Counted from the stretch's first letter, positions 1-11,469 are shown. The stretch is DNA of 64,000 bases from Montanilutibacter psychrotolerans (GCF_003719825.1 NZ_RIBS01000003.1:372001-436000); one strand, 5' to 3'. Numbers and translations are program-made. The notes: a model not told the origin generated them from the letters alone.

Positions 1-10
1 GCGCGGCGCC

Positions 11-823
11 TCACGCGTCCAGCGTGGCGCCACCGTCGACGCGAAGGTCGTGCAGGGTGATGTGCCGTGCGCGATCGGACAGCAGGAAGCACACGGCCTC
101 GGCGATGTCCTGCGGGTCGGCGATGCGACGCAGCGGAATGCCCAATCGCCAGCGTTGCGGCACGCCGTCGAGGATGTCGCGGCGCGCCTGCGCGTCGCCG
201 GCGAACGCGCGCTGCATCGCCGTGTCGGTGGACCCAGGCGACACGAGATTGCAGCGGATGCCCAGCGGCGCCAGCTCCAGCGCCAGGCAGCGCAGGTACT
301 GACTGGCCGCCGCCTTCGAGGCGGCGTACGCGGCCATGCCAACGCGCGGCACCGTGGCCGCGTTGGAGCCCACCACGACGATGCTGCCGTGGCCCCGCGC
401 CGCCATCACCCTGGCCACCGCGCGCGTGCTTCCGTAGACGGCACGTGCGTTGATCGCCATGCACGCGTCCCAGTCCTCGAGCCGGCTGTCGAGCACCTCA
501 CCGGTGCGCAGGATGCCGGCGACGTGGGCGAGGTGCCGGATCGCGCCGAACTCGCGCTCGATCGTGGCGACCGCGTCGTCCAACGCGGCGATGTCGGTCA
601 GGTCGAGCGCCTGCGCAAACACCGGCACACCTAACGCGCGCAACGATGCCGCGGTGTCGTGCAGCCGCTCTTCGTCGCGATCGAGCAATGCCAATGCCGC
701 TCCCTGCCGGGCCAGCATCTGCGCCGTTGCCGCGCCGATGCCCTGAGCGGCGCCGGTGACCAGCACGGTGCGATGTCGGAACTCCATCCACTCCCCGCCC
801 GCTCCGCTATCCGAAAAGCTCAT
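11..823 (-). CDS. entA: 2,3-dihydro-2,3-dihydroxybenzoate dehydrogenase (EntA-type SDR)
   Basis: Cytoplasmic NAD-dependent short-chain dehydrogenase that oxidises 2,3-dihydro-2,3-dihydroxybenzoate to 2,3-dihydroxybenzoate (DHB), the last step of DHB synthesis. The Rossmann motif TGAAQGIG lies at residues 23-30, an N-A-R-A segment at about 125, and the catalytic YAASK at about 166; 270 residues fits the family. The start at 823 has a strong GGAGGAG site 5 nt upstream and overlaps the stop of the preceding gene by 4 nt; an internal ATG at 787 is the alternative. It is the last gene of the siderophore operon. The SDR fold is certain; the EntA role rests on the entC/entE/entB neighbours. Confidence 0.9.
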   Translation of the reverse strand: MSFSDSGAGGEWMEFRHRTVLVTGAAQGIGAATAQMLARQGAALALLDRDEERLHDTAASLRALGVPVFAQALDLTDIAALDDAVATIEREFGAIRHLAHVAGILRTGEVLDSRLEDWDACMAINARAVYGSTRAVARVMAARGHGSIVVVGSNAATVPRVGMAAYAASKAAASQYLRCLALELAPLGIRCNLVSPGSTDTAMQRAFAGDAQARRDILDGVPQRWRLGIPLRRIADPQDIAEAVCFLLSDRARHITLHDLRVDGGATLDA

Positions 824-1653
824 GCGGGCTCCTCCGCGAACGCGTCCATGATCCGGTGCCGCTCCTCGTGGTAGGCATCCTCATCCACCGCCTGCTTCCA
901 GTACGGCACCGCGTACATGTGCCGGCGTTGCACGCCACGTTGCGCGACCAGGAAATCGCGAATCGCCACCACTTGCGCGCTCTCTCCGGCCAACGTCACC
1001 GACACGCGCGACGATGGCCACGCCAGCAGTTGCACCAGGCGCAGCAGTCGCTCGACCCCGCCGTCGCGCTCTCGCAACGCCCAGCGAACGACCATGCCGG
1101 GACGATCGGGCAACGGTTGGATCTCGGCCAGGTCCGGGATCTGCATCAGCACGTCGCCCACCGCGTGATCGGGCAGCTGGGCCATCACCGCAGCCACCAG
1201 CGCATAGCTGCTCGGGTCGCCGATCAGCACGAAGCGGTCGGCCTGCGGCCAGTACAACGCCGGACCGCCTGGTCCCACCAGCCCGAGCCAATCGCCGACA
1301 CGCGCCACCGCCGCCCATCGCGATGCCGGCCCGCCATCGCCGTGCAGCACGATGTCGACATCCAGCTCGAGTGCGTCCGGATCGAAGCGCGCCACGGTGT
1401 AGGTGCGCGCGTGTGGACGTTTCGCTCCCGTCGGCCAGACCGGTCCGATGGCGCTGACCGCGGGCAGCGCCGGCACCTCGTCGACGGCATCCGGAAACAG
1501 CAGCTTGATGTGCGCGCCCCCGCTGCCCGCCGGAAAGCCCTGAAGGGTGTTGCCGGTGAGCGTGATCCGGCGCATGCGCGGCGTGCGGGTGACCACACGC
1601 AGCACCCGCAGCAGACGCGGTACCGGGCGCACGGCGGCGGCCTGCGCGTTCAT
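820..1653 (-). CDS. Siderophore-interacting protein (FAD-dependent ferric-siderophore reductase)
   Basis: SIP/ViuB-family cytoplasmic flavoreductase, 277 residues, expected to reduce imported ferric-catecholate and release iron. The N-terminal FAD-binding barrel carries the RTYTVARFD segment near residue 85 (the family's RxYTxR flavin motif), followed by a nucleotide-binding half with FVLIGDPSSYALVAA near residue 142. It overlaps the condensation-domain gene upstream and entA downstream by 4 nt each, so it is translationally coupled to biosynthesis. Function is assigned from family motifs and context; the electron donor (NADPH or ferredoxin) cannot be read from the sequence. Confidence 0.88.
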   Translation of the reverse strand: MNAQAAAVRPVPRLLRVLRVVTRTPRMRRITLTGNTLQGFPAGSGGAHIKLLFPDAVDEVPALPAVSAIGPVWPTGAKRPHARTYTVARFDPDALELDVDIVLHGDGGPASRWAAVARVGDWLGLVGPGGPALYWPQADRFVLIGDPSSYALVAAVMAQLPDHAVGDVLMQIPDLAEIQPLPDRPGMVVRWALRERDGGVERLLRLVQLLAWPSSRVSVTLAGESAQVVAIRDFLVAQRGVQRRHMYAVPYWKQAVDEDAYHEERHRIMDAFAEEPA

Positions 1654-3059
1654 GCCGCCACGCCTCCCGCCAATCCGCCCACCACGCCGTCGGCGTCACC
1701 CGTGCCTTTGACGGCGGCGGCGCTCGATCGCCACGGGGCCACCACCCCGGCTACTGACGCAATCGGATGCGCCATCGCCGCTTCGGTGATCGCCAGCAGG
1801 GCCTCGTGATGCGAACGCAGGGTGCTCGCGTCGTACGCGCGGGGGTTGGCCTCGATGTCGAAGCGCACGCCATCGGCCAGTGGCGACACGGTGATGTCGA
1901 GGTCCTCCACCGAACCCACCGACACCGGAATCGCGCGGCTGCGCAGGCCGGCGAACACGAAGCCCCGATCGAACGGCATCAGGTTGACCACCGGCCCGTA
2001 CAGCTGCGCGTGGCTGCCTTCCAGGCCCATGTCGATGCGCAGTTGCTCGTAGTTGTAGCGCGCGTGCGGGCGCATGCGTCGCATGGCGGCGGCGACCTCT
2101 CGCGCGAGCGCATCGAAGCCCGCGTCGGGATCGACGCGCAGCCACAGCGGCACCACGTTCATCGCCATGCACGGAACGCCCAGCGCCACCGATCCCAGAC
2201 GGTTCATGACCAGCAACCCGAGGCTGACCTCGCGCTCGCCGCTGCGTGCGTACAGCCACGCGGCAATCGCGGCCACCAACCACGCCGCCCAGTCCACGCC
2301 GCATGCACGTGCCGCCACCTGCCAGCGCGCCTGTGTGGACGGCGCCAGCATCCAGCGCTGCGAGCGGGTGTTGTCGCACGGCGGCGTCTTGGCTGCCAGG
2401 GTCGGTGGCGTGGGGGTGCCAGCGAGTTGCGTGCGCCAGAACGCGGCATCGAGCGTGCGCTGCGGCGACGCCCGGTAGGTGGTCTCTTCCTCGACCACCG
2501 CGCGCAGCGACCAGTCGCGTCCGGGCTCGGGCGTGCCGCCCACGCAGTACGCCGAGTACAACTGCGCGACGCGATGGATCAACAGCAGGTAGGCGTAGCC
2601 ATCGAGCGCGATGTGATGCGCACGCAGGTACCACAGGTGCTGCTGTGGGCCGATCCGGATCACCGCGGTGGCGAACAGCGGCCCGTGTTCCAGGTCGGCC
2701 GGATGCAACAGGTCGCGGCGCATCCAACCGTGCGCCAGCAGCGAACCCTGGTGGACGCCGGAAAAGTCCAGGCGTTGCCGATCGACGACGCGCCTCGGGT
2801 CCAGGCGCTGCACCAGCTCACCGTCCTCGACGCGGTAGCGCATGTGCAGGGCATCGCAATCGCGCAAGGCCTCGTCGATGGCGCGGCGCAATGCCGTCAC
2901 GTCCAGCTCGCCCACCAGCTCGACGGCCTCGGCCGTCCAGAACGAGGCGCTGGCCGGATCCAGTTGCTGCCCTGCCCACATGCCGTACTGCGGCGCGGTC
3001 ACGGGCATGGCCGTGCCGTCGGGGTGGGTCGCCGGGACGGTGTCCGGGCCGGGGCTCAT
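1650..3059 (-). CDS. Free-standing NRPS condensation domain protein (VibH/EntF-C-like)
   Basis: A 469-residue protein made of one condensation domain only. The active-site motif HHIALDG (HHxxxDG class) lies near residue 146, the N-terminal APQYGMWAGQQ is the usual C-domain entry motif, and NLMPFD lies late in the domain. No adenylation, carrier or thioesterase motif follows. Vibrio VibH is a known free-standing C domain that moves DHB from a carrier protein onto a soluble polyamine, and the same chemistry is inferred here using the adjacent EntB-type carrier. The start at 3059 overlaps the entB stop by 4 nt. The frame stays open upstream, but that stretch lies inside entB and is not coding in this frame. 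The amine acceptor is not visible. Confidence 0.85.
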   Translation of the reverse strand: MSPGPDTVPATHPDGTAMPVTAPQYGMWAGQQLDPASASFWTAEAVELVGELDVTALRRAIDEALRDCDALHMRYRVEDGELVQRLDPRRVVDRQRLDFSGVHQGSLLAHGWMRRDLLHPADLEHGPLFATAVIRIGPQQHLWYLRAHHIALDGYAYLLLIHRVAQLYSAYCVGGTPEPGRDWSLRAVVEEETTYRASPQRTLDAAFWRTQLAGTPTPPTLAAKTPPCDNTRSQRWMLAPSTQARWQVAARACGVDWAAWLVAAIAAWLYARSGEREVSLGLLVMNRLGSVALGVPCMAMNVVPLWLRVDPDAGFDALAREVAAAMRRMRPHARYNYEQLRIDMGLEGSHAQLYGPVVNLMPFDRGFVFAGLRSRAIPVSVGSVEDLDITVSPLADGVRFDIEANPRAYDASTLRSHHEALLAITEAAMAHPIASVAGVVAPWRSSAAAVKGTGDADGVVGGLAGGVAA

Positions 3060-3933
3060 GCCGCCATCCGCCGTGACTGGATCAATTCCCACCACTCCGA
3101 GACGCTGCCGCGCTCGGCCAGTTCGACGAAGCCCAGTTGCTGACCGCGCCCGGTCCAACGTTCCAGCAGCGACATCAGCCGGATCGAATCCAGGCCAGCA
3201 TGGAACGGGTTGTCGGTTTCGGCCAGATGCTCGATCGGCAACTCGATGATCTGCGCCAGCTCGCTGCGCAGCGCCAGCAGGCTGGCCGGCATCGCGCCCG
3301 CCCCGGCCAAGGCCTCCACGCACGCCTGGTGCGGCAGGACGACGCCGCAACGCCTGGACACGTAGTCGAGTGCCTGCGCGTGCTCGTCGGCGGAGAAATC
3401 GGCCACGGCATCGCCGACCAGGAACGGCTGGATGTCGTGCATGAACGCGTCGGCGACTGTCATCAGGCAGCCGATGTGCGCGTAGATGCCGCACACCAGC
3501 AGTTGGTCCCGGCCCAGTGCGTGCATGCGCTCGCGCAGGTCGCTGGACACGAAGGCGCTGTAGCGCCACTTCGTCAGCACGGTGTCCTGGGCACGCGGTG
3601 CGATATCGGCATGGATGGGCGCCAGATCCGGCCGCGCGGTGATGCCCGGCCCCCACCACGGTTGCAGCAGGCCGCGCTGCTGTGCGCTCTGTTGCGGCGG
3701 CTGCGCGGTGTAGACCACCGGCACGCCGGCGCCGTCGCAGGCATTGCGCAACGCGCGGATGTTTTCCAGCAGCTCCGGGACCGGCGACTGTGTCCGGTCG
3801 TAGAAGTCCAGGAAGTACTCCTGCATGTCATGCACCAGCAGCACCGCGCGCGCGGGATCTGGCAGCCACGCGACGCGGTTGCCGGGCAGCGCATCGGCGG
3901 TCGGCATCGGATAGGACGGAATGGTGGGGATGG

Positions 3934-3937
<4 letters not shown>
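3056..3937 (-). CDS. entB: Isochorismatase with C-terminal aryl carrier domain (EntB-type)
   Basis: Bifunctional 293-residue protein. Residues about 25-205 form the isochorismatase domain (VHDMQ with the catalytic Asp, TKWRYSAF with the Lys, and GIYAHIGC with the catalytic Cys), which converts isochorismate to 2,3-dihydro-DHB. Residues about 215-290 are an aryl carrier domain with GLDSIRL, whose Ser should receive phosphopantetheine and then DHB from EntE. It overlaps entE and the condensation-domain gene by 4 nt. No phosphopantetheinyl transferase gene is visible in the window, so it must be encoded elsewhere. Confidence 0.93.
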
Positions 3938-5597
<1,660 letters not shown>

Positions 5598-5601
<4 letters not shown>

Positions 5602-6764
5602 GCGCGCCCCGCCAATGCCGTGCCCAAGCCCATCGCGCCCAGCATCGTGGCCAGCTTTGCGGTGGTCTCGGCCAGTTCCGCATCGGGTCTGGAGCCCTCG
5701 ACCACACCGGCGCCGGCGTACACGGTGGCCGAATCGTCGTCGATCAGTGCGCAGCGGATGGTCACCGCCCACTCGCCATCGCCGTCGCCGTCGCACCAGC
5801 CGACGAGGCCGGTGAACAGGCCGCGTTCGTAACCCTCGATCTCGCGGATCAGCTGGCGCGCCGATGCGGTCGGGTGTCCACAGACCGCCGGTGTCGGATG
5901 CAGCGCGAGCGCAAGCTGCAACGAGCTGGTCGAGGTATCGCGCAGCTCGCCCTGCACGCGCGAGGACAGGTGCCACATCGTCGGCGTCGCCAGCAGCGAG
6001 GGCGCCGCGGGGACCTTGAGCTGACGGCAGAACGGCGTCAGCGCCGCACCCACCGCATCCACCACCACGGCGTGTTCGTGGCGGTCCTTGGCAGACCGGA
6101 GCAGGCGGCGCGCGCGTCGCTGGTCCTCGATGGGATCCTCGCTGCGCGCGATCGAACCGGCCAACGGATTGGACACCACGCGGGTGCCGCGACGCGAAAG
6201 CAGCAGTTCGGGGCTGGACCCGACGAGGCAGGCGCGCGGCCCGCCCGCGCCGGCCAGGTCCATCGCAAACGTGTACCCGTCGCTGGTGCGTGCCAGCAAT
6301 CGCTGCAGGAGCTGCGGCACGTCGATCTGCGCACTGATGCGCACGCTGCGCGACATCACCACCTTGCTCAGGCCGCCGTCGAGGATGCGTTCGAGCGAGC
6401 TGGCGACGTTGCGCAGGTAGCGGGCGGGTTCGGGGTACGGTTGAACGTGGATCGTCGACGGCGCCGTGGATGCGTGGCCGGCGCCAGCGCCGCGGTGCCG
6501 CGCGCCGCCGTTGGCGAACGCCGCCTGCATCGGGATCCACAACCGCGACGGTTCGGACGCATCGAACGGCACCGCGCCCAGCAAGGGCAAGCGGCCCGCA
6601 TCGCACGCGGCCTGTCGCAGCGCCAAGGCGGCCGCGTCGACCAGGCCCTGGTCGGCCGCGGTGGAAACCTCGCGCAGCACACCGCGTGCATGCAACTGCG
6701 AGGTCGGTGACGAGAACAGCGAATCGCGCGCGCGATAGGCCGATAGCAACGGATCGTTGGGCAT
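5598..6764 (-). CDS. entC: Isochorismate synthase (EntC-type)
   Basis: Chorismate-binding enzyme of 388 residues that isomerises chorismate to isochorismate, the first committed step to DHB. Family motifs include KVVMSR near residue 115, [13 protein letters not shown] near 195, TPAVCGHPT near 285 and the C-terminal [25 protein letters not shown] region (residues about 330-355). The start chosen is ATG at 6764 (MPNDPLLS), which matches the usual N-terminus; ATGs at 6797 and 6854 are possible. It is the first gene of the six-gene operon and transcribes away from the TonB receptor, with which it shares the upstream region. Confidence 0.92.
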
Positions 6765-7062
6765 GGAGGGACCGTGATGGCGTCGAGGGGGAGTCATGGC
6801 GACCCGGGCGTGACGCAGGTCGGTGTCGGCGGCGACGGGCAGTGCAACGGGCACAGGGAAGCGCGAGGCGAACTCCCTCGACCGGAGCGGACGTCGTGGG
6901 TGCCGGTGGCGCTAGTGCGCAGACGCGAACGGCGACTTCGCGCGCGGCCGAAACCGCGCACGGCAAAGCGCACACCGTCCGCGCTGGCGGCAGTGGGAAT
7001 GGCGTGTCGGGAACGGTTCCGCGCGGCAGCCGCGCACCGTGATGCGTTCATCTGTCTGGCCT

Positions 7063-7088
7063 GCAAGCTCGTGGTCGAATGAGCTTGC
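7063..7088. other. Small hairpin in the divergent region
   Basis: Arms GCAAGCTC and GAGCTTGC pair perfectly over 8 bp with a 10-nt loop. No T-tract follows on either strand, so a terminator role is unlikely. It could be a protein-binding site or the remnant of a small transcript. Confidence 0.3.
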
Positions 7089-7337
7089 GGGCGTCAAACG
7101 CCGGCTGGCTGGACAATGCGGCGATGCCGCGAAAGCGCCGACATCCTACGAAGCGCGAATCGTGATTGGCAAGCCCGAAGATTGCGCAGGTGTTCGTCGA
7201 AGCCGCGCATCGTGCACGCGTGGCGCGCTTCGCCGGACCTTCCTGTGCGCCGTGATCGCACGCACAACGCGCGGACACCGCCGCCAAGACGGGACTACGT
7301 GGTGCCGATGGCGCCGCGCAGCGACGCTGTCAGGCCA

Positions 7338-7356
7338 AATGAGAATTTCTCGCATT
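7338..7356. promoter_or_regulatory. Fur-box-like operator
   Basis: The 19-bp site AATGAGAATTTCTCGCATT is an imperfect palindrome matching the AATGAGAA-type Fur box of Xanthomonadaceae in most positions. It lies 134 bp upstream of the TonB receptor start, between divergent siderophore operons, where iron repression by Fur is expected. Identification is by eye. Confidence 0.65.
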
Positions 7357-7489
7357 TACAGATCGGCCGCAACGCGGCAGTATTCGCCGGCCCGCTCGCC
7401 CGACGTTGCATCGACACGTCCAGCCAATGCGGCAGCGCAGCCCTTCCGGGCGCGCTGATCCCGCCTTCTTCCTTCCAGGACGATCCAGC

Positions 7490-9481
7490 ATGAATTCCCT
7501 TCCGATGCGCCTGTCGCTGACAGGCGCGACGCTGCTTGCGCTTGCCCCGATGGCCCACGCCGTACAGCCCCTACCCGACGCCGAGGCACGCACGCTCGAC
7601 GAGGTCGTGGTCACTGCCGAGCGCGAGCCTGGAAACTTCGCGATCGATCGCAACGAAATCGAACTGACCCAGGCGGCCGACCTGGGCGACCTGCTCTCCA
7701 ACGAGTCCGGCGTCGCGGTCGGCGGCGGATCCACGGTGGCGCAGAAGGTCTACGTGCGCGGATTCGAGGACACGTTGCTCAACGTCACCATCGACGGTGC
7801 CCAGCAGCCGGCCGAGCTGTACCACCACCAGACGCGCGTGCAGGTAGAACCGGAGTTCATCCGTTCGATCGAACTCGATGCCGGCGCCGGCGCCGCCACC
7901 GCCGGTGCAGGTGCGTTGACCGGCACGATGCGAGTCAACACACGCAATGCCTTCGACATGCTCTCGCCCGGCCGCGACGCCGGCATGCTGGTCAAGGGTG
8001 CGGCCGGCTTCAACGGGCAGGACCACCACAAGGCCGTGGTCGCGGCCTTCGCCCGCGTGGGCCCCAACCTGGGCCTGATGGCGACGCATGTGCGCCACGA
8101 CGGCGGCGATTACGACGACGGTAACGGCCAGCGCGTATCGCCCACCGCGTTCGATCACGAGCGCAGCCAGGTCAAGCTCAACGGTCAGTTCAACGCGCAC
8201 AGCTTCGATCTCTCGGCGGAACGGCTCGACGACACCGGCACGTACTACGAGCGCCCGCACATGACCAACTTCAACGGTCGCTTCCAGTTGTCCGATCATC
8301 GGATGCGTCGCGAAACGCTCTCGTACAACCACCGCTACAACCCGGCGAGCGCTGCGATCGACGTGCGCGCGACGGCCTACCGCAACGACAGCCGCTACCA
8401 GAACCGCCGCAACAACACGGGCCTGGTGTACAGCCGGGGCCAGCAGGTCAGCACCGGCTTCGATCTGCGCAACACCACGCGCCTGGATGCCTTCGACTTG
8501 GTCTACGGCATCGACTACCGGCGCGATGAACTGCGGGCGACGCAACAGGCCACGCCGCCGCCGTTCTGGGGCAGCACACAGCAGACAGCGCGCGTGTTCG
8601 GGGCCTACGTGCAGGGCGACTGGCGACCCTCGGCGTCATGGCTGCTGTCGGCCGGGGTACGCTGGGACGACTACCGGCACGAGGTCGATGCCGGCGTCGG
8701 CAAGGGTGCTTCCAACGCGCAATCGCGTCCCAGCCCGAACCTTGCCATCGAGTGGCGTCCGACCGATCACCTGAGCCTTCGCGCGGCATACGCCCAGGCG
8801 TTCCGCGGCGTGACCATTCGCGAGGCGTTCTTCAGTGCGCTGTACACGCACCACGGCGACCTCGAAGGCGAGCGCGCCGACAACGTCGAACTGGGCTTGG
8901 CCTACGAGCGCGACGGCTGGTACCTGCGTGCCACCGGCTTCCGCCAGCACATCGACAACTACATCGCCGCGGTCTACACCGGCAACGCCGAGTGGGGCCA
9001 TTGGGGCAACATCGGCCAGGCCGAGGTCGATGGCTACGAGCTCGAAGCCGGCAAGGACTGGCAGCAGTTCGGCGTGGGCCTGGGCGTGTGGAACTCCGAC
9101 AACCGGTTCGACGACCGCCCGCTCAACGATGCCGACCTGGGCCTGGGCACCGGCATCGGCCGCACCTGGACGGCGCGCGTCGACTGGCGCTCCGCCTCGG
9201 GCCGATCGCGCTACGGCCTGCGCGCGCGACGCGTGGAGGACGAGGCCAACTCGATCGCGCCGGGCGCGCCGGACAAGCCCGGCTACGCCGTGGTCGATGC
9301 GATGGCGAACTGGCAACTGCTCGCCGATGGGCAGCTGGTGCTGGGCGTGGCACTGAACAACCTGTTCGACCGTCACTACTACGACCACGCCACCTACGGC
9401 TACAACGCCGGGGCAGGCGCGTACGTGGGCTTCCCGGCCAGCGGACGCGAACTGGTGACCTCGATCAGCTATCGCTTCTGA
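7490..9481 (+). CDS. TonB-dependent outer-membrane receptor for catecholate siderophore
   Basis: A 663-residue outer-membrane receptor. The signal peptide ends at AHA (residues about 19-21), then a TonB-box-like DEVVVTAER, a plug domain to about residue 150 (KVYVRGFEDTLLNVTIDG), and a 22-strand-type barrel with NLFDRHYYDH and the terminal aromatic ISYRF. The start at 7490 is preceded by AGGA 9 nt upstream. Divergent transcription from the entC operon and the nearby Fur-like site suggest it imports the ferric siderophore made by that operon. Exact substrate is inference. Confidence 0.9.
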   Translation: MNSLPMRLSLTGATLLALAPMAHAVQPLPDAEARTLDEVVVTAEREPGNFAIDRNEIELTQAADLGDLLSNESGVAVGGGSTVAQKVYVRGFEDTLLNVTIDGAQQPAELYHHQTRVQVEPEFIRSIELDAGAGAATAGAGALTGTMRVNTRNAFDMLSPGRDAGMLVKGAAGFNGQDHHKAVVAAFARVGPNLGLMATHVRHDGGDYDDGNGQRVSPTAFDHERSQVKLNGQFNAHSFDLSAERLDDTGTYYERPHMTNFNGRFQLSDHRMRRETLSYNHRYNPASAAIDVRATAYRNDSRYQNRRNNTGLVYSRGQQVSTGFDLRNTTRLDAFDLVYGIDYRRDELRATQQATPPPFWGSTQQTARVFGAYVQGDWRPSASWLLSAGVRWDDYRHEVDAGVGKGASNAQSRPSPNLAIEWRPTDHLSLRAAYAQAFRGVTIREAFFSALYTHHGDLEGERADNVELGLAYERDGWYLRATGFRQHIDNYIAAVYTGNAEWGHWGNIGQAEVDGYELEAGKDWQQFGVGLGVWNSDNRFDDRPLNDADLGLGTGIGRTWTARVDWRSASGRSRYGLRARRVEDEANSIAPGAPDKPGYAVVDAMANWQLLADGQLVLGVALNNLFDRHYYDHATYGYNAGAGAYVGFPASGRELVTSISYRF

Positions 9482-9488
9482 TGGCGCC

Positions 9489-9519
9489 CGCATCCCGCTC
9501 CAGCTCGGAGCGGGATGCG
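9489..9519. terminator. Hairpin after the TonB receptor
   Basis: A 13-bp perfect inverted repeat (CGCATCCCGCTCC and its complement) with a 5-nt AGCTC loop begins 8 nt after the receptor stop. There is no T-tract, which is common for terminators in this GC range. Confidence 0.7.
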
Positions 9520-9626
9520 CGGCCGCACGCGGCAGCGGCAATGGTCAGTGGCCAACGCCATGCCGGAAACACTGTGTCGCGGCGACTTGTTCACACCTGT
9601 CCACGCGGCTCGGCGAAGATACGCCG

Positions 9627-10514
9627 ATGCCGCCACGCGATCTCGTCCTGCTGCTGTTGATCGTGCTGGCCTGGGCCGGCAACTTCCTCGCGTCGGCCTA
9701 TGCCCTGCGCGAACTGCCGCCACTGCTGTTCACCGCGCTGCGCTTTGCACTGCTCGCGCTGCCGATGGTGTTCTTCCTCAAGCGCCCGGCCCACGGCCAA
9801 TGGCCTCGACTGGTCGCCGTCTGCCTGTGCATCGGCGTCGTGCATTTCGGCCTGAGCTTCACGGCGCTCAAGCTTGCCGGCGACCTGTCCTCTCCCGCCA
9901 TCGTGATGCAGAGCTACGTACCGATGACCGCGCTGCTGGCGTGGTGGCTGCTCGGCGAGCGCTTCGCCTGGCGTACCGGCGTTGCGATCGCATTGAGCTT
10001 TGCCGGCGTGCTGGTGCTGGGGTTTGATCCCCTGGTGCTCGACCACCCCGCCTCGGTGCTGCTGATGCTCGCCTCGGCGGCGGCGCTGGCGGTCGGCACC
10101 GTGCTCATGAAGGGCCTGCGCGGCCTCGACGTGTGGAGCCAGCAGGGCTGGACGGCCTTGATCGCGCTATTGCCCCTGCTGGCGGCCAGCATGCTGATGG
10201 AGCCCGCAGGCCTGGCGCAGCTGCGCTCGGCGGGACCGGTGGCCTGGTTTGGCGTGGCGTATGCCGCGTTCGTGTCGTCCCTGCTCGGTCACGGCCTGTA
10301 CTACGTGCTGGTGCAACGGCATCCGGTGGCGCAGGTGATGCCGTGGCTGCTGCTGGTCCCCGTGCTCGCGATCGGCCTGGGCGTTGCGTTCTGGGGCGAC
10401 CGGCCGGGCCCACGGCTGTGGATCGGTGGCTCGATGGTGCTCGGCGGCGTGCTGGCGATCGCGCTGCGCGCCCTGGCCAAGACCAGGTCGATGCCGACGG
10501 CGCAGGATCTTTAG
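9627..10514 (+). CDS. EamA/DMT-family membrane transporter
   Basis: Inner-membrane protein of 295 residues with ten predicted hydrophobic helices in two EamA repeats (roughly residues 5-135 and 147-285). WLLGERFAWR at the end of helix 4 and the Gly-rich helices are typical of the drug/metabolite transporter superfamily. It follows the siderophore receptor on the same strand after a terminator-like hairpin. It could export the siderophore or a related metabolite, but position is the only support. The ribosome site before the ATG is weak. Confidence 0.85.
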   Translation: MPPRDLVLLLLIVLAWAGNFLASAYALRELPPLLFTALRFALLALPMVFFLKRPAHGQWPRLVAVCLCIGVVHFGLSFTALKLAGDLSSPAIVMQSYVPMTALLAWWLLGERFAWRTGVAIALSFAGVLVLGFDPLVLDHPASVLLMLASAAALAVGTVLMKGLRGLDVWSQQGWTALIALLPLLAASMLMEPAGLAQLRSAGPVAWFGVAYAAFVSSLLGHGLYYVLVQRHPVAQVMPWLLLVPVLAIGLGVAFWGDRPGPRLWIGGSMVLGGVLAIALRALAKTRSMPTAQDL

Positions 10515-10580
10515 CCCGGTCGTACGAATTGCGCACGGCCCACCGTCAACGGCGTCGGCCGCACCGCGTGCCCGCCGGGG

Positions 10581-11456
10581 CTACGCGGCTTCGTCGCCGC
10601 GCGGCTCGAACATCGCCGCGGTCGGGGCGAAGTCGCGCGCGGCGTAGCCGAAATCGCGGCGTGCCGGCGTGGCATCGAACACCAGATCGTTGCGCATCCG
10701 GCGCACGGCGGCCTCTCCCAGGCCACTGGCGCGACCGCTGGCCTGCGCCGCCAGCAGGGCCAGGTTGAACAGCGGCGATGGCAATTCGATCATCGCCGGT
10801 GGTGGATCAAGAGCGGCCAGCACGCGCGCGACCATCTCGCGATAGGCCAGCGTTTCTCCGCCGGGCAGCGCGTAGGCGCGTCCGTGGGTAACGCTGCTGC
10901 CCATGCTGGCAAACGCCGCCGCGGCAAGGTCATCGACGTGCACCGGCTGGCGCAGGCCATTGGCGCCACGCGGCAACGGGAACCGTCGCCAACGCCGCGC
11001 CAGGGCCGCGATCCGGGTCAGGGTGGCATCGCGACCGGCGCCATACACCAGCGTGGGCCGCAGCACGGTGGCCGCCGCATCGCGCTCGGCGGCTTCGACG
11101 AACAACGACGCCTCGGCATCGCGCAGGCGCCGGGCGACATCGCGCTCGTGGGCGTCGGCCGAGCCCAGCTTGGTATCGACGCTGGTCGAGCCGAATGCCA
11201 CCACGCGCGGTGCACGCAGGCGCGCGTCGCGGTACCAGGACGCGAACCCGTCCAGCGGTCCGCAACTGACCACCACGTCGACGCCGGCAGGCAGGTTGGG
11301 CATCGCATCGAACCCACCCTGCAGCCAGTGCAGGCCCGGCTGGTCGGTCTGCGGGCTGCGCGACAACGCGCTCACGCGCCAACCGTCGCGACGCAGCAGT
11401 CCAAGCAACGGCCGTCCGATCTGGCCGCTGCCGCCAAACACCAGGGCATGACGCAT
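10581..11456 (-). CDS. NAD(P)-binding epimerase/atypical SDR protein
   Basis: Rossmann-fold protein of 291 residues beginning MRHALVFGGSGQIGRPLL, an NAD(P)-binding GGSGQIG motif of the extended/atypical SDR group. VSCGPLDGF, VVAFGSTSVD and RPTLVYGAGRD at about residues 63, 88 and 135 match nucleoside-diphosphate-sugar epimerase-like proteins. The Tyr of a classical YxxxK is not in the expected place, so an NmrA-like or unassigned reductase role is possible. GGAG lies 6 nt before the start. The next gene, nhaA, ends 13 nt upstream on the same strand. Confidence 0.8.
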   Translation of the reverse strand: MRHALVFGGSGQIGRPLLGLLRRDGWRVSALSRSPQTDQPGLHWLQGGFDAMPNLPAGVDVVVSCGPLDGFASWYRDARLRAPRVVAFGSTSVDTKLGSADAHERDVARRLRDAEASLFVEAAERDAAATVLRPTLVYGAGRDATLTRIAALARRWRRFPLPRGANGLRQPVHVDDLAAAAFASMGSSVTHGRAYALPGGETLAYREMVARVLAALDPPPAMIELPSPLFNLALLAAQASGRASGLGEAAVRRMRNDLVFDATPARRDFGYAARDFAPTAAMFEPRGDEAA

Positions 11457-11469
11457 GCGTGGCTCCGCC

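Larger units (their letters stand above)
6765..7489. other. Divergent intergenic region of the siderophore locus
   Basis: A 725-bp stretch between entC and the TonB receptor with no convincing gene; the open frames in it lack family motifs and ribosome sites. Its right end holds the only clearly AT-richer patch, around the Fur-box-like site. The left 500 bp is GC-rich with one short hairpin. I see no second Fur-like site close to entC, so either one site serves both directions or the entC promoter is more degenerate. Confidence 0.5.

Noticed and set aside
1650-3659. Extended frame of the condensation-domain gene upstream to 3659
   Set aside because: The extension lies inside entB in another frame and reads as Arg/Ala-rich shadow; the ATG at 3059 gives the normal C-domain N-terminus.
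6774-7458. Several open frames in the siderophore divergent region
   Set aside because: They are Arg/Ala-rich without motifs or ribosome sites, and lie in an expected control region.
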